Assembly (NCBI RefSeq): GCF_009826975.1 | Contig: NZ_WUMO01000012.1 | Coordinates: forward strand, 62,001 to 126,000 | Reading direction: 5' to 3' | Source: Flavobacterium sp. HBTb2-11-1 | GTDB lineage: Bacteria > Bacteroidota > Bacteroidia > Flavobacteriales > Flavobacteriaceae | DNA length: 64,000 bases | Shown: piece after piece, positions 34,301 through 43,755 of the stretch | How the letters are laid out: each line of letters opens with the position of its first letter | Numbering within the stretch: position 1 is the first letter of the stretch | Translations under genes and position numbers: made by a program | The notes under the pieces: model-generated | Databases searched by the model: none | What the model was told of the DNA's origin: nothing | Seen by the model: the letters and a program-made list of their open reading frames with translations, nothing else

Positions 34301-37300
34301 GCTTACAGAAACTTTATTTTCAACTGTAAAGGTTTGAACTAATTCAGTTTTATTGCCTGCACAGTCTGTTAGCGTATAAGTTCTGGTTAAGATGTAAGAT
34401 TCTCCATTACATCCGGTTCCTCCATTGTTAGTGTCACTTACAGTGATGTTTACAGTTCCTGAGCAATTGTCTGCTGCATCTTTTATGTCATTTGGACTTC
34501 CTGCTGGAATGTCTGCTGCACTTTCAATATTAGCAACATCTGCTGGCGCTGTACCAGTTGGAGGAGTAGTATCTCTTACTGTTATAATTTGAGTATAAGA
34601 AATTGAATTTCCTCCACAGTCACTTGTAGACCAGTTGCGAGTTAAGGTATATTCTGTACCGCATTCGTTTTTAATATCACTTTTAGTTTCATTGAAAACA
34701 ATTGGCAAGTCTCCATTACAATTATCAGAAGCTTCCATATTAAATGGTTCAGGAACAGAGTCGCAAGAAACAGTAATATCTGCAGGAAGTTCACCAGCGA
34801 AAGTTGGTTTTGTAGTATCCTGAATTGTAATTACTTGAGTAAAAGTATCAGAAACATTACCGCAGTTATCTTTTACAGTCCATGTATTGGTGTAAGTTCC
34901 GGCGTTAGAACAGCTTTCAGAGGCAACAAATGATCCGCTTACTTTTTCGATATTTAGAACGTCATTATCGCAAAGGTCAGAAGCTGTTGGAAACTGAGCC
35001 TGAGCATTGGCAAGTGCTTCTGCATCGCTGCATTCTAAAGTTATATCTAGAGAACCAGCAACAGTATTCCAAGTAGGTGCTGTTGTATCTTGAATCGTGA
35101 TTACTTGAGTAAAACTGTCGGAAGTATTTCCACAGTCATCTTTAACTGTCCAAGTATTGGTGTAAGTTCCAGAATTTCCGCATCCTTCAGAAGCCACAAA
35201 CTGTCCGCTTACTTTAGTGATGTTTAAAACATCGGCATCACATAAGTCAGAAGCTGTTGGGAACTGAGCCTGAGCGGCAGCAAGTCCTTCTGCATCACTG
35301 CATTCTAGAGTCACATTTAAAGTGCCAGCAACAGTATTCCATGTTGGCGCTGTTGTATCCTGAATGGTGATTATCTGAGTGAAAGTATCAGAAGTATTTC
35401 CGCAATCGTCTTTAACTGTCCAAGTGTTGGTGTAAGTTCCCGCATTTCCGCATCCTTCAGAAGCCACGAACTGTCCGCTTACTTTAGTGATGTTTAAAAC
35501 GTCAGCATCGCATAAGTCGGTAGCTATTGGAAACTGTGCTTGTGCTGTTGCAAGACCTTCTGTATCATTACATTCTAAAGTTACATTTAAAGCTGTTGGA
35601 GCAGTTGTCCAAGTAGGAGCAGTGGTATCCTGAATGGTGATTATCTGAGTGAAAGTTTGAGAAACGTTTCCACAATCATCTTTTACAGTCCATGTGTTGG
35701 TGTAAGTTCCCGCATTTCCGCATCCTTCAATTGCTGTAAACTGTCCGCTTACTTTAGTGATGTTTAAAACATCAGCATCGCATAAGTCGGTAGCTATTGG
35801 AAACTGCGCTTGAGCTGCAGCAAGACCTTCTGTGTCACTACACTCTAAAGTCACATCCAAAGAACCTGCTTGAGTATTCCAAGTTGGAGCAGTTGTGTCC
35901 TGAATTGTAATCACTTGAGTGAAAGTTTCAGAAGTGTTACCGCAGTCATCTTTAACTGTCCAAATGTTGGTGTAAGTTCCTGCATTTCCGCATCCTTCAG
36001 TTGCTACAAACTGTCCGCTCACTTTAGTGATGTTTGAAACATCTGTATCGCATAAGTCAGAAGCTGTTGGGAACTTAGCCTGAGCTGCAGCAAGACCTTC
36101 TGTATCACTGCACTCTAAAGTCACATTTAGAGCTGTTGGTGCAGTTGTCCAAGTAGGAGCAGTTGTATCTTGTATTGTGATAACTTGGCTAAATGGCGCA
36201 GAAGTATTGCCGCAATCATCTTTTACAGTCCAAGTATTGGTATATGTTCCAGCGTTTCCGCAACCTTGAGAAGCTACAAACTGTCCGCTTACTTTAGTGA
36301 TGTTTAAAACATCTGTATCGCATAAGTCAGAAGCAATAGGGAATTGAGCTTGAGCTGCTGCAAGACCTACGGTATCACTGCACTCTAAAGTCACATTTAA
36401 AGTGCCCGCAACAGTATTCCAAGTAGGAGCAGTTGTATCTTGTATTGTAATTATTTGTGTAAAAGTTTCAGAAGTATTCCCGCAATCATCTTTTACAGTC
36501 CAAGTGTTGGTATATGTTCCAGCGTTTCCGCATCCTTCAGTTGCTGTAAACTGCCCGCTTACTTTAGTGATGTTTGAAACATTTGTATCGCATAAGTCAG
36601 ATGCTGTTGGGAACTGAGTCTGAGCGGCAGCAAGACCTGCTGTGTCGCTGCATTCTAAAGTCACATTTAAAGCTGTTGGAGCAGTTGTCCAAGTCGGTGC
36701 TGTCGTATCCTGAATGGTGATTATCTGAGTGAAAGTATCAGAAGTATTTCCGCAATCATCTTTTACAGTCCAAGTATTGGTGTATGTTCCAGCGTTTCCG
36801 CAGCCTTGAGAAGCTACAAACTGTCCGCTTACTTTTGTAATGTTGGATACATTTGTATCACAAAGATCAGAAGCAATAGGGAACATTGCTTGAGCATTTG
36901 CCAATCCAGATGCATCGCTACATTCTAAAGTTACATTAAGAGAACCAGCAACAGTATTCCAAGTTGGCGCTGTTGTATCCTGAATAGTGATTACCTGAGT
37001 GAAAGTGCTAGAAGTATTGCCACAATCATCTTTTACAGTCCATGTATTGGTGTAAGTTCCAGCGTTTCCACATCCTTGAGAAGCTACAAACTGCCCGCTT
37101 ACTTTAGTGATGTTTGAAACATTTGTATCACATAAATCTGAAGCTACAGGGAACATGGCTTGAGCATTTGCTAATCCAGAAGTATCACTGCACTCTAAAG
37201 TCACATTTAAAGCTGTTGGAGCTGTTGTCCAAGTAGGCGCAGTAGTGTCTTGAATGGTAATTACCTGAGTGAAAGTTTCAGAAGTATTGCCGCAATCATC

Positions 37301-40300
37301 TTTTACAGTCCAAGTATTAGTGTATGTTCCGGCGTTTCCGCAGCCTTGAGAAGCTACAAACTGACCGCTTACTTTAGTGATATTAGAAACATTAGCATCG
37401 CAAAGATCAGAAGCAATAGGGAACATTGCTTGAGCATTTGCAAGTCCAGATGCATCGCTACATTCTAAAGTTACATTAAGAGAGCCAGCAACAGTATTCC
37501 AAGTTGGTGCCGTAGTATCCTGAATGGTTATTACCTGAGTGAAAGTAGCAGAAGTATTTCCGCAATCATCTTTTACGGTCCAAGTGTTGGTGTATGTTCC
37601 GGCATTTCCGCAACCTTGAGAAGCTACAAACTGACCGCTTACTTTAGTGATATTAGAAACATTAGCATCGCAAAGGTCAGAAGCTACAGGGAACATTGCT
37701 TGAGCATTTGCCAATCCAGAAGTGTCGCTGCATTCTAAAGTCACATTTAAAGCTGTTGGAGCTGTTGTCCAAGTTGGAGCAGTGGTATCCTGAATGGTGA
37801 TTACCTGAGTGAAAGTAGCAGAAGTATTTCCGCAATCATCTTTCACAGTCCAAGTATTGGTGTATCTTCCGGCATTTCCGCAAGCTTGAGAAGCAACGAA
37901 CTGTCCGCTTACTTTAGTGATGTTTGAAACATCAGCATCGCAAAGATCAGAAGCTGTTGGGAACATGGCTTGAGCATTTGCCAATCCAGAAGTATCACTG
38001 CATTCCAAAGTCACATTTAAAGCTGTTGGAGCTGTTGTCCAAGTAGGAGCAGAGGTATCTTGAATGGTAATTACCTGTGTAAAAACTGCAGAAGTATTGC
38101 CGCAATCATCTTTTACAGTCCATGTGTTGGTGTAAGTTCCCGCGTTTCCGCATCCTTGAGAAGCTACAAACTGTCCGCTTACTTTTGTGATATTTGAAAC
38201 ATCAGCATCGCAAAGATCAGAAGCTAAAGGGAATATTGCCTGAGCATTTGCCAATCCAGAAGTGTCGCTGCACTCTAAAGTAACATTTAATGCTGTTGGT
38301 GCAGTTGTCCAAGTTGGAGCAGTAGTGTCTTGAATGGTAATTATCTGTGTGAAAGTAGCAGAAGTATTGCCACAATCGTCTTTAACCGTCCAAGTGTTGG
38401 TATAAGTTCCTGCGTTTCCGCATCCTTGAGAAGCCACGAACTGTCCGCTTACTTTTGTGATGTTAGAAACATCTGCATCGCATAAGTCAGAAGCTGTTGG
38501 AAACTGAGCCTGAGCAGCAGCAAGTCCAGCAGCATCGTTGCATTCTAAGGCCACATTTAGAGAACCAGCTTGTGTTGTCCAAGTTGGCGCAGTAGTGTCT
38601 TCAATAGTAATTACCTGAGTGAAAACTGTTGAAGTATTATTGCAGACATCTTTAGCAGTCCAAGTGTTGGTGTACGTTCCAGAGTTTGCACAAGTACCAA
38701 CTGTGAAAGTCCCGCTCACTTTTGTATAGATTACAGTTCCACCGCAATTGTCTGTGGCAACAGGAGCCAGATTTTGGGCTGCTGTCAATCCTGTCGCATC
38801 ACTGCATTGTAAAGTTACATTTAAAGCTGTTGGAGCAGTTGTCCAGGTTGGCGCTGTTGTGTCCTGAATGGTTATTACTTGAGTAAAAGTGTCAGAAGTA
38901 TTATTGCAGGCATCTTTAGCAGTCCAAGTGTTGGTGTAAGTTCCAGAGTTTGCACAAGTACCAACTGTGAAAGTCCCACTCACCTTTGTATAGGTTACAG
39001 TTCCGCCGCAATTGTCTGCGGCAACAGGAGCCAGATTTTGGGCTGCTGCCAATCCTGTCGCATCGCTGCATTGCAAAGTAACATTTAAAGCCTCTGCTTG
39101 AGTTGTCCAAGTTGGCGCAGTGGTGTCGTTAACAGTTACTATTTTTTCACAAGTAGAACTGCATCCATTTAAAGTGGTAGTTAATACTAATTTAAACGTT
39201 GTATTACAAGTAGAACCAGCTTGAACAGTTACGTTTTGTAAATTTGTCGCTGATGTTATTATAGCACCATTTGCAGTTGCCGGAGGCAAGGACCACGAAT
39301 AGGTCGTCATATTGGCTGGAGCACTATAAACATTAGAAGAAGATAAACAAACAGGACCACTAGTACCAGTAATAGAACAAACAGTTGGCGCATTTACCGT
39401 TACGGTTGCTTCACTTGTCGCAATATTATTTCCAGAACATAAACCTGAATTAGAGAAAATTGCTCTGAATTTTGTGGTTTCTGTTAAATTACCTGTATTG
39501 TAAGTTGTTAAACCTGCAGTATTAGCAATATCTACCCACACTGAAAATGGAGCAACAGATGATTGCCATTTACTTACAGTAGAGCCAGCATCGAGGCCTG
39601 TTATAGTTAAAGCAGCACTAGCTCCTGAACATATAGTTAAGTTTGGTCCAACTGTTCCTTTTAGTGGAATTCCAAAAGTAAGTGGAGTATTAGTACATAG
39701 ACTTGAATTAGGTGAGTTACCACTAACAGAAGCTAATTTTGTAACGTTAATTACGCCAGGATTATTGGGATCGCAAATGTTAATTCCCAAACTTCCAAAA
39801 GGAATATTAAACTCTAAAAATGTGGCGCCTGTATTACAATTAGCACGACCTGCCTGAGCGGCAAGACCTGCAGGGATAACATTAGTTTGAGTTTTAACAT
39901 TACCATTTCCTGTGTATAAAGTAAAGCCACTTCCGTTAGAATTAATTTCTAAAATATACTCAGCACCAGCTACACTAATGGTTCCCCCAAATGAGTCAGA
40001 GGTTAATCCTGTTAATGGATCATTATTGGTATCTAAGTACAATCTAAAAAGTGCCGAACCACCGTTACCAATGTCCATACCTAATCTTAAAATTTGATTT
40101 TGGGTATCAACTTTAGCGTGAATCGTCCCGATGTTACATGTTGAAGAAGGGTTAGCTAATAATACTGTGCTATAAACCGTTCCAGTCGCATATTCATCAC
40201 CAACTGCACCTGGGCCAGGGCAGTAATTGCCATCATATGTATTTTGAGAATAACCACTTGTAATAAATATTAAAAGCAACGTAATATAAACGTATTTAAT

Positions 40301-40336
40301 ATTAATATTCATATTCATTAAAGTAATGTTTTTCAT
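31355..40336 (-). CDS. giant repetitive T9SS-secreted surface adhesin
   Basis: Cell-surface protein of 2993 residues, similar in kind to SprB-type gliding adhesins. The signal peptide ends near TSGYSQ (about residue 31). An N-terminal globular part and Ig-like modules follow to ~400. Residues ~403-1841 are 16 tandem HYR-like repeats of about 90 residues, each beginning DTTAPTW and most carrying four cysteines (LECSD, DLCD, GCGN, DDCGN). Two diverged copies follow (DTTKPTF, DTTPPTG), then CarboxypepD-like and SdrD-B-like modules (GDYVWYDTNSNGIQDE near 2185, probably calcium-binding), and cadherin/Ig-like modules. The C-terminus is a type B sorting domain (NAFSPNGDNINDFFKIDNI, VEIYNRWGVLVFE, ending DGYLYLSK). 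It is co-oriented with PorP- and PorE-like genes. The ligand is unknown. Confidence 0.95.
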   Translation of the reverse strand: MKNITLMNMNINIKYVYITLLLIFITSGYSQNTYDGNYCPGPGAVGDEYATGTVYSTVLLANPSSTCNIGTIHAKVDTQNQILRLGMDIGNGGSALFRLYLDTNNDPLTGLTSDSFGGTISVAGAEYILEINSNGSGFTLYTGNGNVKTQTNVIPAGLAAQAGRANCNTGATFLEFNIPFGSLGINICDPNNPGVINVTKLASVSGNSPNSSLCTNTPLTFGIPLKGTVGPNLTICSGASAALTITGLDAGSTVSKWQSSVAPFSVWVDIANTAGLTTYNTGNLTETTKFRAIFSNSGLCSGNNIATSEATVTVNAPTVCSITGTSGPVCLSSSNVYSAPANMTTYSWSLPPATANGAIITSATNLQNVTVQAGSTCNTTFKLVLTTTLNGCSSTCEKIVTVNDTTAPTWTTQAEALNVTLQCSDATGLAAAQNLAPVAADNCGGTVTYTKVSGTFTVGTCANSGTYTNTWTAKDACNNTSDTFTQVITIQDTTAPTWTTAPTALNVTLQCSDATGLTAAQNLAPVATDNCGGTVIYTKVSGTFTVGTCANSGTYTNTWTAKDVCNNTSTVFTQVITIEDTTAPTWTTQAGSLNVALECNDAAGLAAAQAQFPTASDLCDADVSNITKVSGQFVASQGCGNAGTYTNTWTVKDDCGNTSATFTQIITIQDTTAPTWTTAPTALNVTLECSDTSGLANAQAIFPLASDLCDADVSNITKVSGQFVASQGCGNAGTYTNTWTVKDDCGNTSAVFTQVITIQDTSAPTWTTAPTALNVTLECSDTSGLANAQAMFPTASDLCDADVSNITKVSGQFVASQACGNAGRYTNTWTVKDDCGNTSATFTQVITIQDTTAPTWTTAPTALNVTLECSDTSGLANAQAMFPVASDLCDANVSNITKVSGQFVASQGCGNAGTYTNTWTVKDDCGNTSATFTQVITIQDTTAPTWNTVAGSLNVTLECSDASGLANAQAMFPIASDLCDANVSNITKVSGQFVASQGCGNAGTYTNTWTVKDDCGNTSETFTQVITIQDTTAPTWTTAPTALNVTLECSDTSGLANAQAMFPVASDLCDTNVSNITKVSGQFVASQGCGNAGTYTNTWTVKDDCGNTSSTFTQVITIQDTTAPTWNTVAGSLNVTLECSDASGLANAQAMFPIASDLCDTNVSNITKVSGQFVASQGCGNAGTYTNTWTVKDDCGNTSDTFTQIITIQDTTAPTWTTAPTALNVTLECSDTAGLAAAQTQFPTASDLCDTNVSNITKVSGQFTATEGCGNAGTYTNTWTVKDDCGNTSETFTQIITIQDTTAPTWNTVAGTLNVTLECSDTVGLAAAQAQFPIASDLCDTDVLNITKVSGQFVASQGCGNAGTYTNTWTVKDDCGNTSAPFSQVITIQDTTAPTWTTAPTALNVTLECSDTEGLAAAQAKFPTASDLCDTDVSNITKVSGQFVATEGCGNAGTYTNIWTVKDDCGNTSETFTQVITIQDTTAPTWNTQAGSLDVTLECSDTEGLAAAQAQFPIATDLCDADVLNITKVSGQFTAIEGCGNAGTYTNTWTVKDDCGNVSQTFTQIITIQDTTAPTWTTAPTALNVTLECNDTEGLATAQAQFPIATDLCDADVLNITKVSGQFVASEGCGNAGTYTNTWTVKDDCGNTSDTFTQIITIQDTTAPTWNTVAGTLNVTLECSDAEGLAAAQAQFPTASDLCDADVLNITKVSGQFVASEGCGNSGTYTNTWTVKDDCGNTSDSFTQVITIQDTTAPTWNTVAGSLDITLECSDAEALANAQAQFPTASDLCDNDVLNIEKVSGSFVASESCSNAGTYTNTWTVKDNCGNVSDTFTQVITIQDTTKPTFAGELPADITVSCDSVPEPFNMEASDNCNGDLPIVFNETKSDIKNECGTEYTLTRNWSTSDCGGNSISYTQIITVRDTTPPTGTAPADVANIESAADIPAGSPNDIKDAADNCSGTVNITVSDTNNGGTGCNGESYILTRTYTLTDCAGNKTELVQTFTVENKVSVSGIATNVSCQGESDGSIAVTSSAGATVVITNQNNEVVGNTNLPAGTYTLTATSSVNTENETCTATATVVITEPNYRVKISGQIINVDTNTPLANVPVTLIPQGTTTGAIQMRITGADGMYSFTGMPAGSYLVQVQDANLNNAYQLFPVDSSLFFTTLEECAFQVHNFEYGTSKLPILGDYVWYDTNSNGIQDEWYDANNDGAVTKNIPDSNGAIDYSQWEWIDLNGDGSYAGPQNIGELNAGGFGNALSPNVIVDGPNGYHKEVIVGIAGYWRDRPEIANPYGQYTVKLVRDANFDTVAANFGFTGLVKVIPSMSAKNIAGKTNKAQLHTVCKTTTDSNYVVTVSPEDLIHLNIDFGVSCKEYKDIVANDDSAGPIAGVNHTTTNVLNVLPNDTLEGNAITASDVIITTVTPNEFLQLNADGSVDVLPNAPVGTLTMIYQICEADQTDNCDTATVTITIEAPVMTVTATSICVNDVPYIDYVVTPVNFTPVNGVTLAWADSNNNVVTTMNNLPLSGRVLWPGAVIDDQGKGIDWPGWIFENNRWIEGADGFEKLRPTTNVTFTLNPSQTITVSYPPADPFCTARPTFAIVANDDNPAPIIGNSGQTTVGNVLTNDTLNGSAVNINDVTLTTTVADPTGSITIAPDGTINVAANTPGGTYTLTYQICEKADFGNCDTAIVTVIVISPLIANDDTYSNIGCNSFGLVGNLLSNDLKGTSPITIDLVNFTLIAEGNNTKTDPHISVDGSGNVNVSSLTPAGTYIYNYTICDKLSSQNCDSATVTIIVVPNGVVEVSGTACTDDSTLLNLNSLLPEGSPLTGVWQDRNNTNALQGSVLNPFGLALGNYAFEYIIADERCPRSIVLNMEINDDCKVLACGNVLVHNAFSPNGDNINDFFKIDNIDETTCYPSNTVEIYNRWGVLVFETTNYNNTTNAFDGTSRGRTTVKQSDGLPTGTYFYIITYKSLDGNNNVQDHKLDGYLYLSK
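34813..39128 (-). repeat. array of 16 coding tandem repeats, 270-bp period
   Basis: The DNA encoding the 16 DTTAPTW modules repeats about every 270 bp. Units alternate between two types at the start, TTAPTALNV and NT(V/Q)AG(S/T)LNV, so the effective repeat unit is about 540 bp through most of the array. High nucleotide identity among central units points to recent duplication or conversion. Confidence 0.9.
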
Positions 40337-41150
40337 AATCTCTAATTTTTAAACTTTAGTAATCATATTTTGAGATTCTTTAAGTTATAATCCGTTTTTT
40401 TAAACTGATTATAAATTGCCTAGGCTGTTCTTAATAAAAATTATAAATCGATTTAGAGGCTTGTAAAAAAAGAAGATGTTTTTTTTAAGATTTTGGGTTA
40501 ATGTTTATTATAAATCTTTAAGAAGATGGAAAAACAATTCTATTTGTTTTTACGCAAATAGTTATTCATCACATCGTGCATTTCTAACAAAAAAATAACT
40601 TACAATTTTGACACTTTTTAGGACCGTTGAAGTGACACTTTTTATTCTTTATAAATTTTCTCTTTGCTTTGTGATATATTTAATATTTTAACAGAATCAA
40701 AGTTATATTAGAGTTTTTCTAATATTATTTTTTTATCTGTAACTAACCTAAAAACTCGTTGAAATGTTATTTTTTGATTAAAAATTGACCGAAAAACACT
40801 TTTTTTTAACCCCAAAAAGTAAAATTTTTCTATGCCTTTTTTTGCTTTTTTGCTGATATTGAGTTTGTATGCTTTGATTTAAGTGATTAATAATCAGTTA
40901 TTTAGTTAAAATATTGGAAAATAGTAGAGTATCGATTAAATACTAATTTCATAGATGAAGTACATGAATTGACCGAAAATTGACTTTTCTTCTTTTTGTT
41001 GTCCGAAAGTCTTATAAGCAATTTATTCTTGTTAAAATTTTGTTATAATGTTAACAGAAATAAAAAAAAGAAAAGGTTTAAAATATCTTTTGTAAATTAG
41101 AACTTAATTAAAAAATGATCTGCAATTCAGGGTTTTAAAATTTGCTACTT
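40337..41150. promoter_or_regulatory. 814-bp AT-rich gene-free region upstream of the adhesin
   Basis: No convincing gene is seen on either strand. It contains a 12-bp direct repeat TGACACTTTTTA (40609-40620 and 40633-40644), a second 12-bp direct repeat ATTGACCGAAAA (40784-40795 and 40968-40979), and a terminator-like hairpin at 40705-40735. The promoters of the divergent adhesin and SixA-like genes must lie here. The unusual length suggests complex control or an unrecognised small RNA. Confidence 0.5.
40705..40735 (+). terminator. orphan terminator-like hairpin
   Basis: ATATTAGA (40705-40712) and TCTAATAT (40718-40725) form an 8-bp stem followed by TATTTTTTTA. No plus-strand gene precedes it (the adhesin is read the other way), so it could end a short unannotated RNA, or be chance in very AT-rich DNA. 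Confidence 0.35.
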
Positions 41151-41636
41151 ATGAAAAATCTTATATTAATTCGTCATGCCAAATCTAGCTGGGAAGCACC
41201 ATTGAAAGATTTCGATCGTCCATTAATGAAAAGAGGAATTTTAGATGCGCATGATGTTTCATTAAATATTTCAGGGTATCTTCCAAAAACATATATTATT
41301 TGGAGCAGTACAGCTGCGAGAGCCACAGAGACTGCTTTAATCTTTGCGCAAAACTTATCTTATCCATTAGAGAGTATCATTTTTAGAGACGATTTATACA
41401 CTTTTGATGAGAAGCAACTCGAAAAAGTTATTAAATCGTGTGATAATAGTTTTGAAAGCGTTATTCTTTTCGGACATAACGAGGCTATTACAAATTTTGT
41501 TAATAAATTTGGGGATGTTTTTATAGAAAATGTACCAACTTCGGGCTTTGTATCGTTACAGTTTGATGCCGAAAGTTGGGACACGATCCATAAGGGCAAA
41601 ACACATAAAACTATTTTCCCCAAAGATTTAAAATAA
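41151..41636 (+). CDS. SixA-like histidine phosphatase
   Basis: Small phosphohistidine phosphatase of 161 residues in the histidine phosphatase (phosphoglycerate mutase-like) superfamily. The catalytic motif is LILIRHAKSSW at the N-terminus (R7-H8), with a second arginine in SSTAARATETA and the second histidine in LFGHNEAI. It resembles SixA rather than mutases. I take the ATG at 41151; a TTG three codons earlier is less likely. It lies 5 bp upstream of ppk1 and so belongs to a phosphate/polyphosphate operon, where it may act on a phosphohistidine protein. Confidence 0.9.
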   Translation: MKNLILIRHAKSSWEAPLKDFDRPLMKRGILDAHDVSLNISGYLPKTYIIWSSTAARATETALIFAQNLSYPLESIIFRDDLYTFDEKQLEKVIKSCDNSFESVILFGHNEAITNFVNKFGDVFIENVPTSGFVSLQFDAESWDTIHKGKTHKTIFPKDLK

Positions 41637-41641
41637 TTACA

Positions 41642-43720
41642 GTGTACGAACAGAAATATATCGATAGAGAAAAAAGCTGGTTAGCGTTTAATGCAAGAGT
41701 ACTTCAAGAAGCAGCAGACAATACAGTGCCACTTTTAGACAGACTACGTTTTGTTGGAATTTTTTCAAACAACTTAGACGAATTTTTCAGAGTTCGGTAC
41801 GCGGCCATTCGACGATTAAGTCTCTCAGGTATTTCTGGCGAAAAATATTTAGGAGGTATTTCTGCTCACCAATTAATTAAAGATATTACTGAAATCGTAA
41901 TTCAGCAGCAATCTGAAAGTTTGCGTATTCTCGGAAATATTGAAGCAGAGCTAGAATCTGAAAATATTTTTATCATCAACGAAACACAGATTACACCAAA
42001 ACAAGAGTGTTTCTTAAAAGACTTTTATACCCAAAAGTTAAGTCCAGAATTGGTAACCATCATTTTAAATGATTTAGCTGTTTTTCCAATTCTAAAAGAT
42101 ACTTTAGGATATTTGGCAGTTCGTTTAGAATTGGCAAACGATGAGGTTCGTTATGCTTTAATTGAAATTCCAAAAAACATCAACAGATTTGTTGTGCTTC
42201 CATCTGAAGACGAAAAACAATACGTTATTTTAATTGATGATGTGATTCGTTTTAAACTGAAAAACATCTTTAATATATTTGATTATAAGAGCGTTTCTGC
42301 CCACATGATCAAAATTACTCGTGACGCGCAATTGGACATAGACAGTGATTTAAGCAAAAGTATGCTTGAAAAAATTGCTTCGTCTGTAAAAGATCGCCGA
42401 ATAGGAGAGCCTGTTCGTTTTATTTATGATAATTTAATTGAAGAAGATACCCTGCAATTTTTCTTAGATAAAATGAAAATTGTAGAAACAGACAGTATAA
42501 TTCCAGGAGGAAGGTATCATAATCGTCGTGATTATATGAGTTTTCCAAATCTTGGTAGATACGATTTGTTGTATAAGCCAAACGAGCCACTGCCAGTTCC
42601 GGGTTTGAGTTTGGAGGGAAGTATTCTGGAAAAAATCTCTAAAAAAGATTATTTGGTTCATGCTCCATATCAGTCATTTTCGTATCTGACTAAATTTTTG
42701 CGCGAAGCTGCTTTAGATCCAAAAGTAACGAGCATTAAAATTACCTTATATCGTTTGGCCAAGAATTCTCAGATTATCAGTTCGCTTATAAATGCTGCCA
42801 AAAACGGAAAAAGAGTAGTGGTGCAAATCGAGCTTCAGGCACGTTTTGATGAAGCTTCAAACATTTCGTATGCAGAACAAATGCAGACCGAGGGAATCGA
42901 ACTTATTTTTGGTATCAAAGGACTGAAAGTGCACAGTAAAATTTGTGTAATCGAAAGATTGGAAGAGGGCAAAAACCGTCGTTATGGATTTATTTCAACT
43001 GGAAATTTCAACGAATCAACAGCAAAAATTTACACCGATGTAACGCTTTTCACTTGCCATCAGGGAATTTTAAAAGACACATCCAAAATATTTGAGTTTT
43101 TTGATATTAATTATCGAGTACACAGATACAAACATTTAATTGTGTCACCTCATTATACCAGAACTAAATTCATTAAATTGATTGATCGTGAAATTCTTCA
43201 TGCGCTTGCTGGAAGAAAAACTCACATTAAATTAAAAATGAATAGTTTATCCGATTTTAAAATGATCGATAAATTATATGAAGCAAGTAATGCGGGAGTA
43301 AAAATCCAGCTTCAGGTAAGGGGAATTTGCTCTTTAATTCCAGGAATTCCAGGAATGAGCGAAAACATCGAAGCGATAAGTATCGTAGACAATTACTTGG
43401 AACATTCAAGAGTATATATTTTCGGAAATGCTGGCTTGACCGAAGTTTACATTTCGTCCGCCGATTTTATGACCAGAAATCTAGACGGAAGAGTCGAAGT
43501 AACCTGCCCGATTTATGATCTTGAAATTAAAAAAGAACTGATTGATAATTTCAATATTGCATGGAGAGGAAATGTAAAAGTGAGATATCATTCTTATAAA
43601 TTAGATAATAAATATAAGCCCAAAAATCATCATGCCCCATTTAGAGCGCAATTTGAAACCTATAAATATTATCAGAATAAGGTAGCCCTACTAGAAGAGG
43701 TCCCTCAAAAAGTAAATTAA
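41642..43720 (+). CDS. ppk1: polyphosphate kinase 1, GTG start
   Basis: Reversible enzyme that builds inorganic polyphosphate from ATP, 692 residues, normal for PPK1. Domains: N (YIDREKSWLAFNARVLQEA, NNLDEFFRVRYAAIRRL), H, and two phospholipase-D-like C domains. The autophosphorylated histidine is in GLKVHSKICVIER and the second conserved histidine is in NYLEHSRVYIFG; FISTGNFNESTAKIYTD is typical. The start is GTG at 41642, 5 bp after the previous stop, followed by YEQKYIDREKSW. An exopolyphosphatase gene follows 29-35 bp downstream, so synthesis and breakdown are encoded together. Confidence 0.96.
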   Translation: MYEQKYIDREKSWLAFNARVLQEAADNTVPLLDRLRFVGIFSNNLDEFFRVRYAAIRRLSLSGISGEKYLGGISAHQLIKDITEIVIQQQSESLRILGNIEAELESENIFIINETQITPKQECFLKDFYTQKLSPELVTIILNDLAVFPILKDTLGYLAVRLELANDEVRYALIEIPKNINRFVVLPSEDEKQYVILIDDVIRFKLKNIFNIFDYKSVSAHMIKITRDAQLDIDSDLSKSMLEKIASSVKDRRIGEPVRFIYDNLIEEDTLQFFLDKMKIVETDSIIPGGRYHNRRDYMSFPNLGRYDLLYKPNEPLPVPGLSLEGSILEKISKKDYLVHAPYQSFSYLTKFLREAALDPKVTSIKITLYRLAKNSQIISSLINAAKNGKRVVVQIELQARFDEASNISYAEQMQTEGIELIFGIKGLKVHSKICVIERLEEGKNRRYGFISTGNFNESTAKIYTDVTLFTCHQGILKDTSKIFEFFDINYRVHRYKHLIVSPHYTRTKFIKLIDREILHALAGRKTHIKLKMNSLSDFKMIDKLYEASNAGVKIQLQVRGICSLIPGIPGMSENIEAISIVDNYLEHSRVYIFGNAGLTEVYISSADFMTRNLDGRVEVTCPIYDLEIKKELIDNFNIAWRGNVKVRYHSYKLDNKYKPKNHHAPFRAQFETYKYYQNKVALLEEVPQKVN

Positions 43721-43755
43721 TACTAAATACCAATTTTCAAAATCATAAAGTGAGC

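Noticed and set aside
37250..37468. Open frames on the plus strand inside the adhesin array
   Set aside because: They recur with the repeat period, run opposite to a clear long gene and show no domain.
34813..39128. Regular 270-bp repeats as a CRISPR or satellite array
   Set aside because: The repeats are in-frame coding units of one long protein with no short unique spacers.
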